A DNA stretch of 64,000 bases, from the NCBI RefSeq assembly GCF_049651805.1, contig NZ_JBASCU010000017.1, positions 62,001 through 126,000 of the forward strand, in the 5' to 3' direction. Below the pieces are notes generated by a model. It was given only the letters and a program-made list of their open reading frames with translations, ran no database searches and had not been told where the DNA came from. This stretch comes from Pseudolysinimonas_A sp049651805. GTDB taxonomy: Bacteria > Actinomycetota > Actinomycetes > Actinomycetales > Microbacteriaceae. This document shows, one piece after another, positions 41,677-49,619 of the stretch (position 1 is its first letter; the number at the start of each line of letters is the position of its first letter). The translations under genes and the position numbers were made by a program.

Positions 41677-42105
41677 ATGGCCGATCGCCTCGACGCGTGG
41701 ATCTGGGCCGTGCGTCTGGTGAAGTCGCGGTCGGCCGCGACGGCGTTGGTGCGGGCCGGTCATGTGCGCCTCAACGGCGAGCGAGCGAAGGCTGCGCAGC
41801 CGGTGAAGATCGGCGACGAGGTGCGGCTGCGCACCGGCGACGTGAACCGCATCGTCGTCGTGCGACAGGTGCTCGCCAAACGGGTGGGTGCGCCGCAGGC
41901 AGCGGTCGCCTACGACGACCTCACCCCCGCTCCCCTGCCCCCCGAGGAGCGCGTTCTCGTCGCGACCCGCGAACGCGGCGCGGGTCGCCCCACGAAACGC
42001 GACCGCCGCGCCATCGACCGGCTGACCGCAGCGGGCTCAGCGGGCGACGTTGACCAACCCGCTGAAGCCCTCGGGAACGATGACGAGGTTGCCCGCCGCC
42101 GCTAG
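41677..42105 (+). CDS. S4-domain RNA-binding protein (Hsp15-like)
   Basis: The 142-residue protein has an N-terminal S4 domain (RLDAWIWAVRLVKSRSAATA, then VRAGHVRLNGERAKAAQPVK) and a basic tail with ERGAGRPTKRDRRAIDRLT, as in heat-shock protein 15, which binds free 50S subunits carrying nascent chains. Function by family only. The last 69 bp overlap the convergent SPFH gene. Confidence 0.87.
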   Translation: MADRLDAWIWAVRLVKSRSAATALVRAGHVRLNGERAKAAQPVKIGDEVRLRTGDVNRIVVVRQVLAKRVGAPQAAVAYDDLTPAPLPPEERVLVATRERGAGRPTKRDRRAIDRLTAAGSAGDVDQPAEALGNDDEVARRR

Positions 42106-43026
42106 CTCCTTGAGGGTGTCGAGGTAGCGCTGCTGCAGGATCGCATCGGTGAGGCTCGCGTTGAGGATCGCGTTGGCTTCGGCCTCGGCTTGCGCCTGCA
42201 CGATCTTCTGCTGCGCCGACACCTGCACGGCCTCGAGCCGGTTCTGTTCGGTCTGCACCTGGATCGCGGCCTCCTGCGCTGCCGCGAAGGCCGCCGTGAC
42301 CTGTTCGCCGTAGCGGATCTCTTGGAGGGCGACGTCTTCGACGATGATCCCGTCGTTCTCCCAACGGCGTTCGAGCGCTTCGAGGATGTCCTGCTGAACG
42401 GCGTCGCGATCCGTGAGCATGTCGATCGTCGCGTAGCGACCGGGCACGGAGCGCACCACCGATCGGATGTCGTTGAAGATCAGCCGGGTGCGGAGGTTCT
42501 CTTCGTTGTAGTACGCGCTGTAGATGTCGATGACGGCATCGGGGTCGAGCGAGTAGCGGATGGCGATGTCGATGTTCGCCGTCACCCCCTCCGCGTCCTG
42601 CACCGTGATCTGCGGGCCGTCGGGGTTGCCGCCGATGTTGTCGCCCTCGCCGTAGGACTGCTCGCTCACGAAGACGGCGCGCTGGTTGCGCACGTCGAAC
42701 GTGACGGTGTCGACCCACGGAGCTTTCCAGTGGAGTCCCGCCGCCGTCTGGTAGCCGACGATCGCACCCGTCCAGTCGCGCAACACGTTCGCCTGCCCGA
42801 CGTCCTGCCGGAAGAACGAGCTGAAGACCAGGAATGCCGCGCCGATCACGAACAGCACCACCGCCGCCCAGCGCGCGGCGCGGGAGATGATCACGTTCGT
42901 GCCGCGGCGGAAGGCGCTGCCGTTCGGCGTCTCGCCGGCGGCGACGACGCGCGCTTTGGCGTTCGACGCCGCCACGATCAGGGCGACGACGCCCGCAAGC
43001 AGGAAGATCAGGCTGACGATGAACAT
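42037..43026 (-). CDS. SPFH/prohibitin-domain membrane protein
   Basis: The 329-residue protein has two hydrophobic N-terminal segments (residues 2-20 and about 52-72) and then an SPFH (band 7) domain: GLHWKAPWVDTVTFDVRNQR, then VQDAEGVTANIDIAIRYSLD, RSVVRSVPGRYATIDML and an Ala/Gln-rich coiled coil (AAQEAAIQVQTEQNRLEAVQ). SPFH proteins oligomerise in membrane microdomains. No NfeD partner is adjacent. Its exact role is unknown. Confidence 0.88.
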   Translation of the reverse strand: MFIVSLIFLLAGVVALIVAASNAKARVVAAGETPNGSAFRRGTNVIISRAARWAAVVLFVIGAAFLVFSSFFRQDVGQANVLRDWTGAIVGYQTAAGLHWKAPWVDTVTFDVRNQRAVFVSEQSYGEGDNIGGNPDGPQITVQDAEGVTANIDIAIRYSLDPDAVIDIYSAYYNEENLRTRLIFNDIRSVVRSVPGRYATIDMLTDRDAVQQDILEALERRWENDGIIVEDVALQEIRYGEQVTAAFAAAQEAAIQVQTEQNRLEAVQVSAQQKIVQAQAEAEANAILNASLTDAILQQRYLDTLKELAAAGNLVIVPEGFSGLVNVAR

Positions 43027-43064
43027 GGGGTCAGGATACTGACGCCACGCCCCCCGTGAGCAAC

Positions 43065-43601
43065 CTAGTTCGGGGCGCTGGTCTCGGAGCTCGGGGCGAC
43101 TTTCGCTCGGGACAATCCCCGCTCGATCGCCGCGATCACCTCGGGAGCGTCGGGCTGCACCTTCGGGCGGAATCGCGACACCTCACCGTCGGGCGAGATC
43201 ACGAACTTCTCGAAGTTCCACTTGACGTTGCCCGCCTTGCCGTCGGAGTCGGGCTCACGGGTGAGTGCCGCATAGAGCGGGTGCTTGCGGATGCCGTTGA
43301 CCCGCGTCTTGTCCATGAGCGGAAAGGTCACGCCGTAGGTCGTCGAGCAGAACTCTTTGATGTCGTCGGCGGAACCGGGCTCCTGACCGAGGAACTGGTT
43401 GCAGGGAAACCCGATGACCGTCAGCCCTTGATCGCCGTACTGCTTCTGCAACTCTTCGAGCTTCGAGTACTGCGGGGTGTTGCCGCACCGCGAGGCCACG
43501 TTGACGACAAGCAAGGTGCGGTCGCCGAAGTCGCCGAGTGAGGTCTTCTCGCCGTCGATCGTGCGGAACGTGATGCGTCGTGCACTCGTATCGATGGCCA
43601 T
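43065..43601 (-). CDS. Glutathione peroxidase-family peroxidase
   Basis: Thiol peroxidase of the GPx family. The peroxidatic Cys is in NVASRCGNTPQYSKLEELQ; FPCNQFLGQEPG provides the second Cys, and VKWNFEKFVISPDGEV the conserved Trp/Asn. The 178 residues are normal. As in most bacterial GPx proteins a cysteine replaces selenocysteine, and because Actinobacteria lack glutathione the reductant is probably thioredoxin (inference). The gene is followed on the same strand by the SPFH gene. Confidence 0.93.
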   Translation of the reverse strand: MAIDTSARRITFRTIDGEKTSLGDFGDRTLLVVNVASRCGNTPQYSKLEELQKQYGDQGLTVIGFPCNQFLGQEPGSADDIKEFCSTTYGVTFPLMDKTRVNGIRKHPLYAALTREPDSDGKAGNVKWNFEKFVISPDGEVSRFRPKVQPDAPEVIAAIERGLSRAKVAPSSETSAPN

Positions 43602-43654
43602 GGTCCGAGGCTAGCCGCCGGCCATCCGCCTTCGCTGGGAGCACCCGCCCCCGA

Positions 43655-43785
43655 AATGACGGAAGCCCGGCGCTGGGAGGCACCGGGCTGTTCCGATCAC
43701 GGGGGGCGCGTTTCGGATGAATCCGAGGTGAGGGGGAGCGGGGGGCCGGGTTGGGGGGAATCCGGCCCCTCCGCTCATCCGGATG
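43655..43785 (-). ncRNA. 6C-like small RNA
   Basis: On the minus strand this region folds into two stem-loops, each with a run of six C in its loop, then a terminator-like stem. Stem 1 pairs 43776-43771 plus 43769-43762 with 43749-43742 plus 43741-43736 (GAGCGG/CCGCTC, one mismatch, GGGGCCGG/CCGGCCCC); its loop holds CCCCCC. Stem 2 is TCCGA/TCGGA (43717-43713 with 43696-43692) with CCCCCC at 43706-43701. Stem 3 is AGCCCGG/CCGGGCT (43689-43683 with 43670-43664). This layout is the hallmark of the actinobacterial 6C RNA. Ends are approximate. Confidence 0.7.
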
Positions 43786-43845
43786 GCTTTCAAGGAGATT
43801 CGGGTTCCTCGCGGGGGTTGCCATCCGATGACGGAACACTGGGGG

Positions 43846-43878
43846 GGTGCGCTCCGTCTGAGATCAGACTGGCGCACC
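43846..43878. repeat. Inverted repeat upstream of the GNAT gene
   Basis: GGTGCG (43846-43851) and GTCTGA (43856-43861) pair with TCAGAC (43864-43869) and CGCACC (43873-43878), giving a two-part stem with a 2-base loop. It lies 65 bp before the GNAT start and outside the 6C-like fold. It may be an operator or a transcript hairpin. Confidence 0.45.
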
Positions 43879-43942
43879 AACCTCAGGATGCCACCCCCTC
43901 AATCCTCAAGATTCGCTCAAGCTCGCGTCGTAGGCTGAGCGG

Positions 43943-44221
43943 GTGAACGAGATCACCCACGAGCCCGACGCGCACCGCTACGTGCTGCGTCGCGGTGGCG
44001 AACTCGTGAGCGTGCTCGAATACCGCGACCACGGCACGGGAACGGTGATGCATCACACGGTGACGGTGCCGAAGTTCCGCGGTCAGGGCCATGCAGCAGA
44101 GCTCGTCGAGTTCGCGGTGCGCGATGTGGAGACCCGGGGTGCCGGCCCGATCATCCCGACCTGCTGGTACGTCGCCGACTGGTTCGCGACGCACCCGGAG
44201 CGCCGGGCGGTGCTCGGCTGA
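43943..44221 (+). CDS. GNAT-like N-acetyltransferase (YjdJ type)
   Basis: A short 92-residue GCN5-related acetyltransferase with the acetyl-CoA loop VTVPKFRGQGHAAELVEFAV and the C-terminal PIIPTCWYVADWFATHPER. This compact form is common in bacteria; the target is unknown. GTG start at 43943. It is followed one base later by the NAD(P)HX epimerase gene, so both are likely cotranscribed. Confidence 0.88.
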   Translation: MNEITHEPDAHRYVLRRGGELVSVLEYRDHGTGTVMHHTVTVPKFRGQGHAAELVEFAVRDVETRGAGPIIPTCWYVADWFATHPERRAVLG

Positions 44222-44222
44222 C

Positions 44223-44882
44223 GTGAGTCCTCGCGCCGGCTACACCGCGGCACAGGTGCGTGCCGCCGAGCAGCCGCTGCTCGACGCCGGCGTTCCGCTG
44301 ATGCGTCACGCCGCTGCGGCGCTCGCGGCCGAGCTCCGTGGTCTCACCCCGAGCCACGTGCTCGTGCTGGTGGGAGGCGGCGACAACGGGGGCGACGCCC
44401 TCTTCGCGTCGGCAGAGCTCGCTACCGAAGGAGTCTCGGTCGATCTCATTCCCACCGCCTCGCGTCATCACGACGAGGGTGCTGCTGCGGCGCTCGCTTC
44501 GGGTTGCCGGTGGGCGAATGCGGCCGACGCATCCCGGCTCGCGGCGGCTGCCGACGTCATCCTCGACGGCATCCTGGGCACCGGAACGGGCCGCTCCCCC
44601 GCGCTCCGGGGCGCCGCGCGCGACATCGTCGCCGCGATCCTGCCGGTGCTCGATGCACCCGAACGCGCCCGGGTGGTGGCGGTGGACATCCCGAGCGGTA
44701 TCGGACCCGACGACGGTGCCGTGCCCGATCCGGCGGTGCTGCCGGCGGATCTCACGGTGACGTTCGGCGCCGAGAAGGCGGGCCTGCTGCTCGAACCGGG
44801 ATCGCGCTACGCGGGCCGCGTCGTGCTCGTCGATCTGGGGCTGGGGCCGCACCTCGGCGAGCCGGTGGTCACCGCGGAGTGA
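44223..44882 (+). CDS. nnrE: NAD(P)H-hydrate epimerase
   Basis: Epimerises R- and S-NAD(P)HX, part of repair of hydrated nicotinamide cofactors. The 219 residues contain only the YjeF_N domain: GYTAAQVRAAEQPLLDAGV, VLVLVGGGDNGGDALFASAE, DGILGTGTGRSPALRG and VVAVDIPSGIGPDDG. The fused C-terminal dehydratase domain seen in many bacteria is absent, so NnrD must be encoded elsewhere. The gene overlaps the convergent nitroreductase-like gene by 14 bp. Confidence 0.88.
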   Translation: MSPRAGYTAAQVRAAEQPLLDAGVPLMRHAAAALAAELRGLTPSHVLVLVGGGDNGGDALFASAELATEGVSVDLIPTASRHHDEGAAAALASGCRWANAADASRLAAAADVILDGILGTGTGRSPALRGAARDIVAAILPVLDAPERARVVAVDIPSGIGPDDGAVPDPAVLPADLTVTFGAEKAGLLLEPGSRYAGRVVLVDLGLGPHLGEPVVTAE

Positions 44883-45345
44883 GCCGGAACACCCGTAAGG
44901 TGCGCCCTGCGGTGACCTCGTACTGGCGATAGCCCGGCCAGTTGCGTTCGAGCTTCGGCCAGGTCAGTTCGCGTTCGACGTCGTCGAGGGGCGTGGCCGT
45001 CACGTCGATGCGGCGCCCATGCAGGCTGACGGCGACGTCGGGATGCGCCAACAGGTTCGCGGTCCAGGCGGGATGTGCGTCGCGGGCGAAGTTGCTGCCG
45101 ACGACGAGCATGTCGCGTCCGTCGGGGCAATACATCAGCACGGTGTCGCGTTCGAGACCCGACTTCGCCCCGATCGTGTGCAGCACGAGCGTCGGAACTC
45201 CGAGCCCGCTGAGTTGCACTCGGCCGCCGGTCACCCGCTTCATGACAAGCTCGAGTGGCGGCATGACCGTCGGGCCGACCCGGCGGAAGACGGCGGTGCG
45301 CGACAGCCACGCGACGGGTGCGCGAAGGAACCGCGGAAGGACCAC
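44869..45345 (-). CDS. Deazaflavin (F420)-dependent nitroreductase-family protein
   Basis: The 158-residue protein has the split-barrel DUF385 fold: VPTLVLHTIGAKSGLERDTV, LMYCPDGRDMLVVGSNFARD, HPAWTANLLAHPDVAVSLHG and NWPGYRQYEVTAGRTLRVF, as in Ddn of Mycobacterium. Such enzymes use F420H2 or other flavins to reduce varied substrates. GTG at 45345 is chosen; GTG at 45399 would add 18 residues. Its start region is divergent from the LLM monooxygenase gene. Confidence 0.85.
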   Translation of the reverse strand: MVLPRFLRAPVAWLSRTAVFRRVGPTVMPPLELVMKRVTGGRVQLSGLGVPTLVLHTIGAKSGLERDTVLMYCPDGRDMLVVGSNFARDAHPAWTANLLAHPDVAVSLHGRRIDVTATPLDDVERELTWPKLERNWPGYRQYEVTAGRTLRVFRLTPR

Positions 45346-45420
45346 CCGGCCACTCTGCCCGATTCGAGTCGATCGCGGGTGGTGGGGAATGTCTGTCACC
45401 GCTACAGCGCTGCACCGGAG

Positions 45421-46437
45421 GTGAAGCGCATCGGATTCCTCTCGTTCGGCCACTGGGCGCCCGGTCGCGGGTCGCTCGTCGGGACCGCCGCCGACGCGTT
45501 GCAGCAGACGCTGGAACTGGCAGTGGCAGCCGAGGAGGTCGGCGCCGACGGGGCGTTCGTGCGGGTGCACCACTTCGCGCGGCAACTTGCCTCCCCGTTC
45601 CCGCTGCTCGCCGCGATCGGCGCCCGCACGTCGCGGATCGAGATCGGCACCGCGGTCATCGACATGCGCTATGAGAACCCGCTGTACATGGCCGAGGATG
45701 CCGCCGCCGCCGACCTGCTGAGCGGCGGCCGGCTGCAACTCGGCATCAGTCGCGGCTCACCCGAGACCGCGCTTCGCGGTGCGGAATCGTTCGGCTACGT
45801 TCCCGCCGACGGCGAGACGGATGCCGACCTGGCTCGTCGACACACCGAGGTGTTCCGCGCGGCGATTGCCGGGGCGGGCGTCGCGATGTCCAACCCGCAG
45901 CTGACCGGCGTCTCCCAGCCCCTTCCGATCGAGCCCCGCTCCCCCGGGCTGCCCGACCGCGTCTGGTGGGGCGCCGGCACCCGGGCGACCGCCGTCTGGA
46001 CCGCGGAGCAGGGCATGAACCTCATGTCGTCGACGCTGCTCACCGAAGAGACCGGCGCCTCGCTCGCCGATCTGCAGGCCGAGCAGATCCGGCTGTACCG
46101 CGACGCGTGGAAAGCTGCCGGCCACGAACGCGAGCCCCGCGTGTCGATCAGCCGCAGCATCCTGCCGATCATCGACGACGAGACCGAGCACTACTTCGGG
46201 TTGCGCGCCCAAGCCGACGGTCAGGATCAGGTCGGCCATCTCGACGGCGGGCTGGCGCGCTTCGGCCGGTCGTACATCGGCGCGCCCGACAAGATCGCCG
46301 AAGAGCTGGCTCAGGATGCCGCGGTGCAGGCGGCCGACACGATCCTCGTGACCGTGCCGAACCAGCTCGGCGTCGACTTCAACGCTCGCATCCTGGAATC
46401 GATCGTGCGCGACATCAAGCCGGCCCTCGGCCACTAA
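45421..46437 (+). CDS. Luciferase-like (LLM) flavin-dependent oxidoreductase
   Basis: TIM-barrel flavin monooxygenase with 338 residues: KRIGFLSFGHWAPGRGSL, AAEEVGADGAFVRVHHFARQ, IGTAVIDMRYENPLYMAEDA, DLLSGGRLQLGISRGSPE and the C-terminal IGAPDKIAEELAQDAAV. GTG at 45421 directly follows CCGGAG. The substrate is unknown. It precedes an aminotransferase gene by 10 bp and may be cotranscribed with it. Confidence 0.88.
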   Translation: MKRIGFLSFGHWAPGRGSLVGTAADALQQTLELAVAAEEVGADGAFVRVHHFARQLASPFPLLAAIGARTSRIEIGTAVIDMRYENPLYMAEDAAAADLLSGGRLQLGISRGSPETALRGAESFGYVPADGETDADLARRHTEVFRAAIAGAGVAMSNPQLTGVSQPLPIEPRSPGLPDRVWWGAGTRATAVWTAEQGMNLMSSTLLTEETGASLADLQAEQIRLYRDAWKAAGHEREPRVSISRSILPIIDDETEHYFGLRAQADGQDQVGHLDGGLARFGRSYIGAPDKIAEELAQDAAVQAADTILVTVPNQLGVDFNARILESIVRDIKPALGH

Positions 46438-46447
46438 CCTCGACCAC

Positions 46448-47638
46448 GTGACGATCCCCGGCCCGTGGCTGCGCACCGCGGCGGGCGCGGGTCTCGTCGC
46501 AGCCGACGGCTCGGTCGGCGCGACGATCTTCGCCGAGATGAGCGCCCTCGCCGCGAGCACGGGTGCGATCAATCTCGGCCAGGGCTTCCCCGATACCGAC
46601 GGCCCACCCGAAGTGCTCGAGGCCGCGCGGGAGGCGATCGCCGCCGGGATCAACCAGTACCCGCCGGGGCGCGGGATGCCGGTGCTGCGTGAGGCGATCG
46701 CGCGGCACCAGCAGCGCTTCTACGGTCTCGCGGTCGACCCCGATACCGAGGTGCTCGTCACCGCGGGAGCGACGGAGGCGCTCGCCGCGACGCTGCTCGC
46801 CGTGCTCGAACCCGGCGATGAGGTCGTGACCTTCGAGCCGTACTACGACTCGTACGCCGCGATCGTCGCCCTCGCGGGCGCTCGACTGGTGACGGTGCCG
46901 CTCGAGTGGCCGGCCTTCGCGCCCGACTCCGACCGACTTCGAGCGGCCGTCACAGCGCGCACTCGCATCGTGCTCGTCAACGACCCGCACAACCCGACGG
47001 GTGCGGTGCTCGACCGTGCGACGCGCGAGCTGATCGTCGAACTCGCGACGCGTCACGACGCGTTCATCGTCACCGACGAGGTCTACGAGCATCTGCGCTT
47101 CGGATCGCCGCACGAGCCGATCGCGACCCTTCCCGGGGCGGCCGAGCGCACGATCACGATCTCGTCGGGCGGGAAGACTTTCTCGACGACCGGCTGGAAG
47201 ATCGGTTGGCTGCACGCCCGCGCCGACTTGGTAACCGCCATCCTCAGCGTCAAGCAGTTTCTGACGTATGTGAACGGCGCGCCGTTCCAGCCGGCGATCG
47301 CCGCCGGGCTCGACCTCCCCGACTCGTTCTACGCGCGGATCGCCGCCGACCTCGGCGCCGGCCGCGACATCCTCGTCGACGGCCTGCGGCGCGCGGGCCT
47401 GACGGTGTCGGTTCCCGAGGGGTCGTACTTCGTCGTGGCCGACGCTGCTCCCTTCGGAGCGACGGATGCCGCCGCGTTCTGTCGCGAGCTGGCGACGACG
47501 GCGGGCGTGGTCGGCATCCCGGTCTCGGCGTTCACCGCGACAGCCGGTGCCTACGCCGGTCTTGTGCGGTTCGCCTTCTGCAAGCGGCCCGAGGTGTTGC
47601 GTGAGGCGGCGCAGCGGTTGGCGACGCTCGCGCGATAG
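46448..47638 (+). CDS. Class I pyridoxal-phosphate aminotransferase (DapC/kynurenine-type)
   Basis: PLP-dependent fold type I enzyme of 396 residues: INLGQGFPDTDGPPEVLEAA, TAGATEALAATLLAVLEPG, LVNDPHNPTGAVLD, ITDEVYEHLRF, the PLP Lys in SSGGKTFSTTGWKIGWLHA and the terminal LVRFAFCKRPEVL. The group includes N-succinyldiaminopimelate, methionine and kynurenine aminotransferases; actinobacterial DapC is closest in style. The residue before HNPTG is Asp-Pro rather than the usual Thr-Pro. Confidence 0.88.
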   Translation: MTIPGPWLRTAAGAGLVAADGSVGATIFAEMSALAASTGAINLGQGFPDTDGPPEVLEAAREAIAAGINQYPPGRGMPVLREAIARHQQRFYGLAVDPDTEVLVTAGATEALAATLLAVLEPGDEVVTFEPYYDSYAAIVALAGARLVTVPLEWPAFAPDSDRLRAAVTARTRIVLVNDPHNPTGAVLDRATRELIVELATRHDAFIVTDEVYEHLRFGSPHEPIATLPGAAERTITISSGGKTFSTTGWKIGWLHARADLVTAILSVKQFLTYVNGAPFQPAIAAGLDLPDSFYARIAADLGAGRDILVDGLRRAGLTVSVPEGSYFVVADAAPFGATDAAAFCRELATTAGVVGIPVSAFTATAGAYAGLVRFAFCKRPEVLREAAQRLATLAR

Positions 47639-47646
47639 ATCATCTA

Positions 47647-47681
47647 TTGCTTTTCGATAGGTTTCTATCGATACTCGATAG
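47647..47681 (+). promoter_or_regulatory. Promoter and TCGATAG operator of the DUF2975/XRE pair
   Basis: A -35 like TTGCTT (47647-47652), a 17-bp spacer and a -10 like GATACT (47670-47675) lie so that transcription would begin at or next to the A of the ATG (47682). No ribosome binding site precedes this ATG, so the mRNA may be leaderless. TCGATAG (47654-47660) and CTATCGA (47665-47671) form a perfect inverted repeat between the promoter boxes, and a third TCGATAG is at 47675-47681. The region is AT-rich for this genome. Confidence 0.6.
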
Positions 47682-48188
47682 ATGACCGATTCTCTGCCTG
47701 TCGAGCTCCCCCGCCCGTGGCTGCCCATCGTGGTGGCCGCGTATGTCGCCCTCGGCATCCTCTTTCTCGGCGTCGCGGTCGTCCAATACGGACTGTTCGT
47801 GCTGTCGGGCTACTACGCCGAAGAGCTTCCGCAGTACGCGCACCTGCGCACGCCCCTGTTCGCGCTGATGATCGGTGGCGGGGTGTGTGTGCAGGCCGGC
47901 GTGATCGCGACCATCGTGCTCGTGGCCCGGGTGCGCGCCGGCACCATCCTCGAACCGCGGGCCATCCGCTGGGTCGACGTGCTGGTCGCAGCCGTGACGC
48001 TCGCCGGCCTCATCACCGTCGCGCTCGTGATCATCCTGCGGATCGTCGACGCGCTGCCTCCCGGTGCGATGCTCATCCTCGTGCTCGGCGGAGTCGGCCT
48101 GCTCGTGCTCGACCTGCTGCTGCTCGTGTTGCGCTCCCTGCTGCGCCGCGCCATCATCCTGCGCACCGAACTGGATGAGGTCGTCTGA
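47682..48188 (+). CDS. DUF2975 membrane protein
   Basis: The 168-residue protein has four predicted transmembrane helices (about residues 13-37, 55-80, 93-118 and 125-148) and the family pattern with YAHLRTPLFALMIGGGVCVQ and LDEVV at the end. DUF2975 proteins are typically paired with a small XRE regulator, as here, with the next gene starting inside the stop region. The function is not known. Confidence 0.85.
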   Translation: MTDSLPVELPRPWLPIVVAAYVALGILFLGVAVVQYGLFVLSGYYAEELPQYAHLRTPLFALMIGGGVCVQAGVIATIVLVARVRAGTILEPRAIRWVDVLVAAVTLAGLITVALVIILRIVDALPPGAMLILVLGGVGLLVLDLLLLVLRSLLRRAIILRTELDEVV

Positions 48189-48394
48189 TGGCGATCCGCA
48201 TCTCGATCGACCGCCTGCTGGTCGAGCGCGGGATGAGCGTCGGCGACTTCGCCGAAGCGATCGGCATCACCCCGGCGAACGTCGCCGTGCTCAAGAACGG
48301 GCGGGCGAAAGCCGTGCGGTTCTCGACGCTCGACGCCATGTGCCGCGTGCTCGACTGCCAGCCGGGCGACCTGCTCGGCTACAACCCCGACTGA
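48188..48394 (+). CDS. Small XRE-family (YozG-like) HTH regulator
   Basis: A 68-residue Cro/C1-type DNA-binding protein: VERGMSVGDFAEAIGITPAN, VAVLKNGRAKAVRFSTLDAM and CRVLDCQPGDLLGYNPD. Almost the entire protein is one HTH domain. Its ATG overlaps the last base of the DUF2975 stop (TGATGG), so the two are translationally coupled; it likely regulates the pair through the TCGATAG repeats. Its end overlaps the convergent mug gene by 16 bp. Confidence 0.9.
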   Translation: MAIRISIDRLLVERGMSVGDFAEAIGITPANVAVLKNGRAKAVRFSTLDAMCRVLDCQPGDLLGYNPD

Positions 48395-48963
48395 TCCCCG
48401 CGGATCAGGCCGGCGGCTCGCGCCGGTTCCGCGTACGCGGCAGCGAGCGTCGCGACGGTGTCGTGCGCATTGAGCCCGCTCGGGTTGGGCACGACCCACA
48501 GCCTCGCCTCCGCGATTCCGTCGGGTTGCTCGCCCGCTGTTGCCTTCGGCCGATCGAACCCCAGCCGGTAGGCGGTGATGCCGACGACCGCGACGACAGC
48601 GGGGCGCTGGCGCCGCACCGTCTCGACGAGACGCCGAGCCCCCGCGCGCAGCTCGTCACGCGAGAGCTCGTCGGCCCGGGCCGTCGCCCGATTCACGAAG
48701 TTGGTGATGCCGATGCCGCGCGCGAGAACGGCCGCGCGCTCGGCATCCGTCATTCCCGATGCGAAGTCGGGCAGGGTCTCGATGATCCCCGCCGCGAGCA
48801 ACGCCGGGTAGAACCGGTTGCCCGGGTAGGCGAAGTGGGTCTGGGTCGCCGCCGTCCAGAGTCCCGGGTTGATGCCGACGAACAGCAGCTGCATCCCGTC
48901 ACCGACGAGGTCGGGAACTGCGACGTCGCGATACGCCTCAAGTTCGGCGCGCGTGAAACCCAT
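48379..48963 (-). CDS. mug: G/U mismatch-specific DNA glycosylase
   Basis: Removes uracil or ethenocytosine opposite guanine. Motifs of the Mug/TDG branch: LLFVGINPGLWTAATQTHFA, PGNRFYPALLAAGI, GIGITNFVNRATARADEL, VVGITAYRLGF and NPSGLNAHDT. The 194 residues are normal. It lies 15 bp downstream of tmk on the same strand and 1 kb from a DNA ligase and Prim-Pol gene, so several base-repair functions cluster here. Confidence 0.92.
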   Translation of the reverse strand: MGFTRAELEAYRDVAVPDLVGDGMQLLFVGINPGLWTAATQTHFAYPGNRFYPALLAAGIIETLPDFASGMTDAERAAVLARGIGITNFVNRATARADELSRDELRAGARRLVETVRRQRPAVVAVVGITAYRLGFDRPKATAGEQPDGIAEARLWVVPNPSGLNAHDTVATLAAAYAEPARAAGLIRGDQSGL

Positions 48964-48978
48964 CAGCGCTGATCCCGA

Positions 48979-49587
48979 TCAGCGCAACGGGGCGAGCGCG
49001 TCCCAGATTGCGTCGGCCACGATCTCGCGCGTCGCGTCGCCGCCGATCTCGACGAGCTGCCCGAGCGGCACGTCGCTGGCGAAGGCCTTCAGATACAGGT
49101 CGCGAGCCTTCTCGAGTGCCGACGCCTTGTCGAAGGGACCCGTGTTGAACTCCCCTCGCGCCTCGAGGCGGGCGACACACGCCTCGACCGAGGTGTCGAC
49201 GAAGACGGTGGCGTCGGGTTCCATCGCCCGCGAGTTGAGGGTGCGCACCCACTCGAACGGCAGCCCCTGCGAGGTCTGATACGCGAGCGACGACGCCACG
49301 TACCGGTCGCTCACGACCCAGGTGCCGGCATCCAGCAGCGCTCGGATCTCGACGGTGTGCTCGATGCGGTCGGCGGCGAACGTCAGCGCGACCGTCTCGG
49401 GTTCCAGGTGCAGATCGCCGTCGGTGAAGGCCCGCGCGATCCGGCCGATCGCCCCGTCGGTCGGTTCTTTCGTGAGTTCGACCAGGATGCCGTGCTCGAT
49501 GAGGCGGGCAGCGAGAAGCGCCCCCTGCGTGGTGGTGCCGGCGCCGTCGAGGCCTTCGAGCACGATGAATCTGCCACGCGTGCTCAC
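48979..49587 (-). CDS. tmk: Thymidylate kinase (dTMP kinase)
   Basis: Phosphorylates dTMP to dTDP. The 202 residues show LEGLDGAGTTTQ, TKEPTDGAIGRI, the DRY-type VVSDRYVASSLAYQTSQG and VFVDTSVEACVARLEARG. The P-loop reads GAGTTTQ where the usual motif is GxGK(S/T)TQ, so the Walker lysine is replaced by threonine (codons ACC ACC ACG). Other motifs look intact. It may belong to a subfamily with this change; activity is inferred. Confidence 0.85.
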   Translation of the reverse strand: MSTRGRFIVLEGLDGAGTTTQGALLAARLIEHGILVELTKEPTDGAIGRIARAFTDGDLHLEPETVALTFAADRIEHTVEIRALLDAGTWVVSDRYVASSLAYQTSQGLPFEWVRTLNSRAMEPDATVFVDTSVEACVARLEARGEFNTGPFDKASALEKARDLYLKAFASDVPLGQLVEIGGDATREIVADAIWDALAPLR

Positions 49588-49619
49588 GCCTCCGATGCTA
49601 CCGGGGCGAGAATCGGTGC

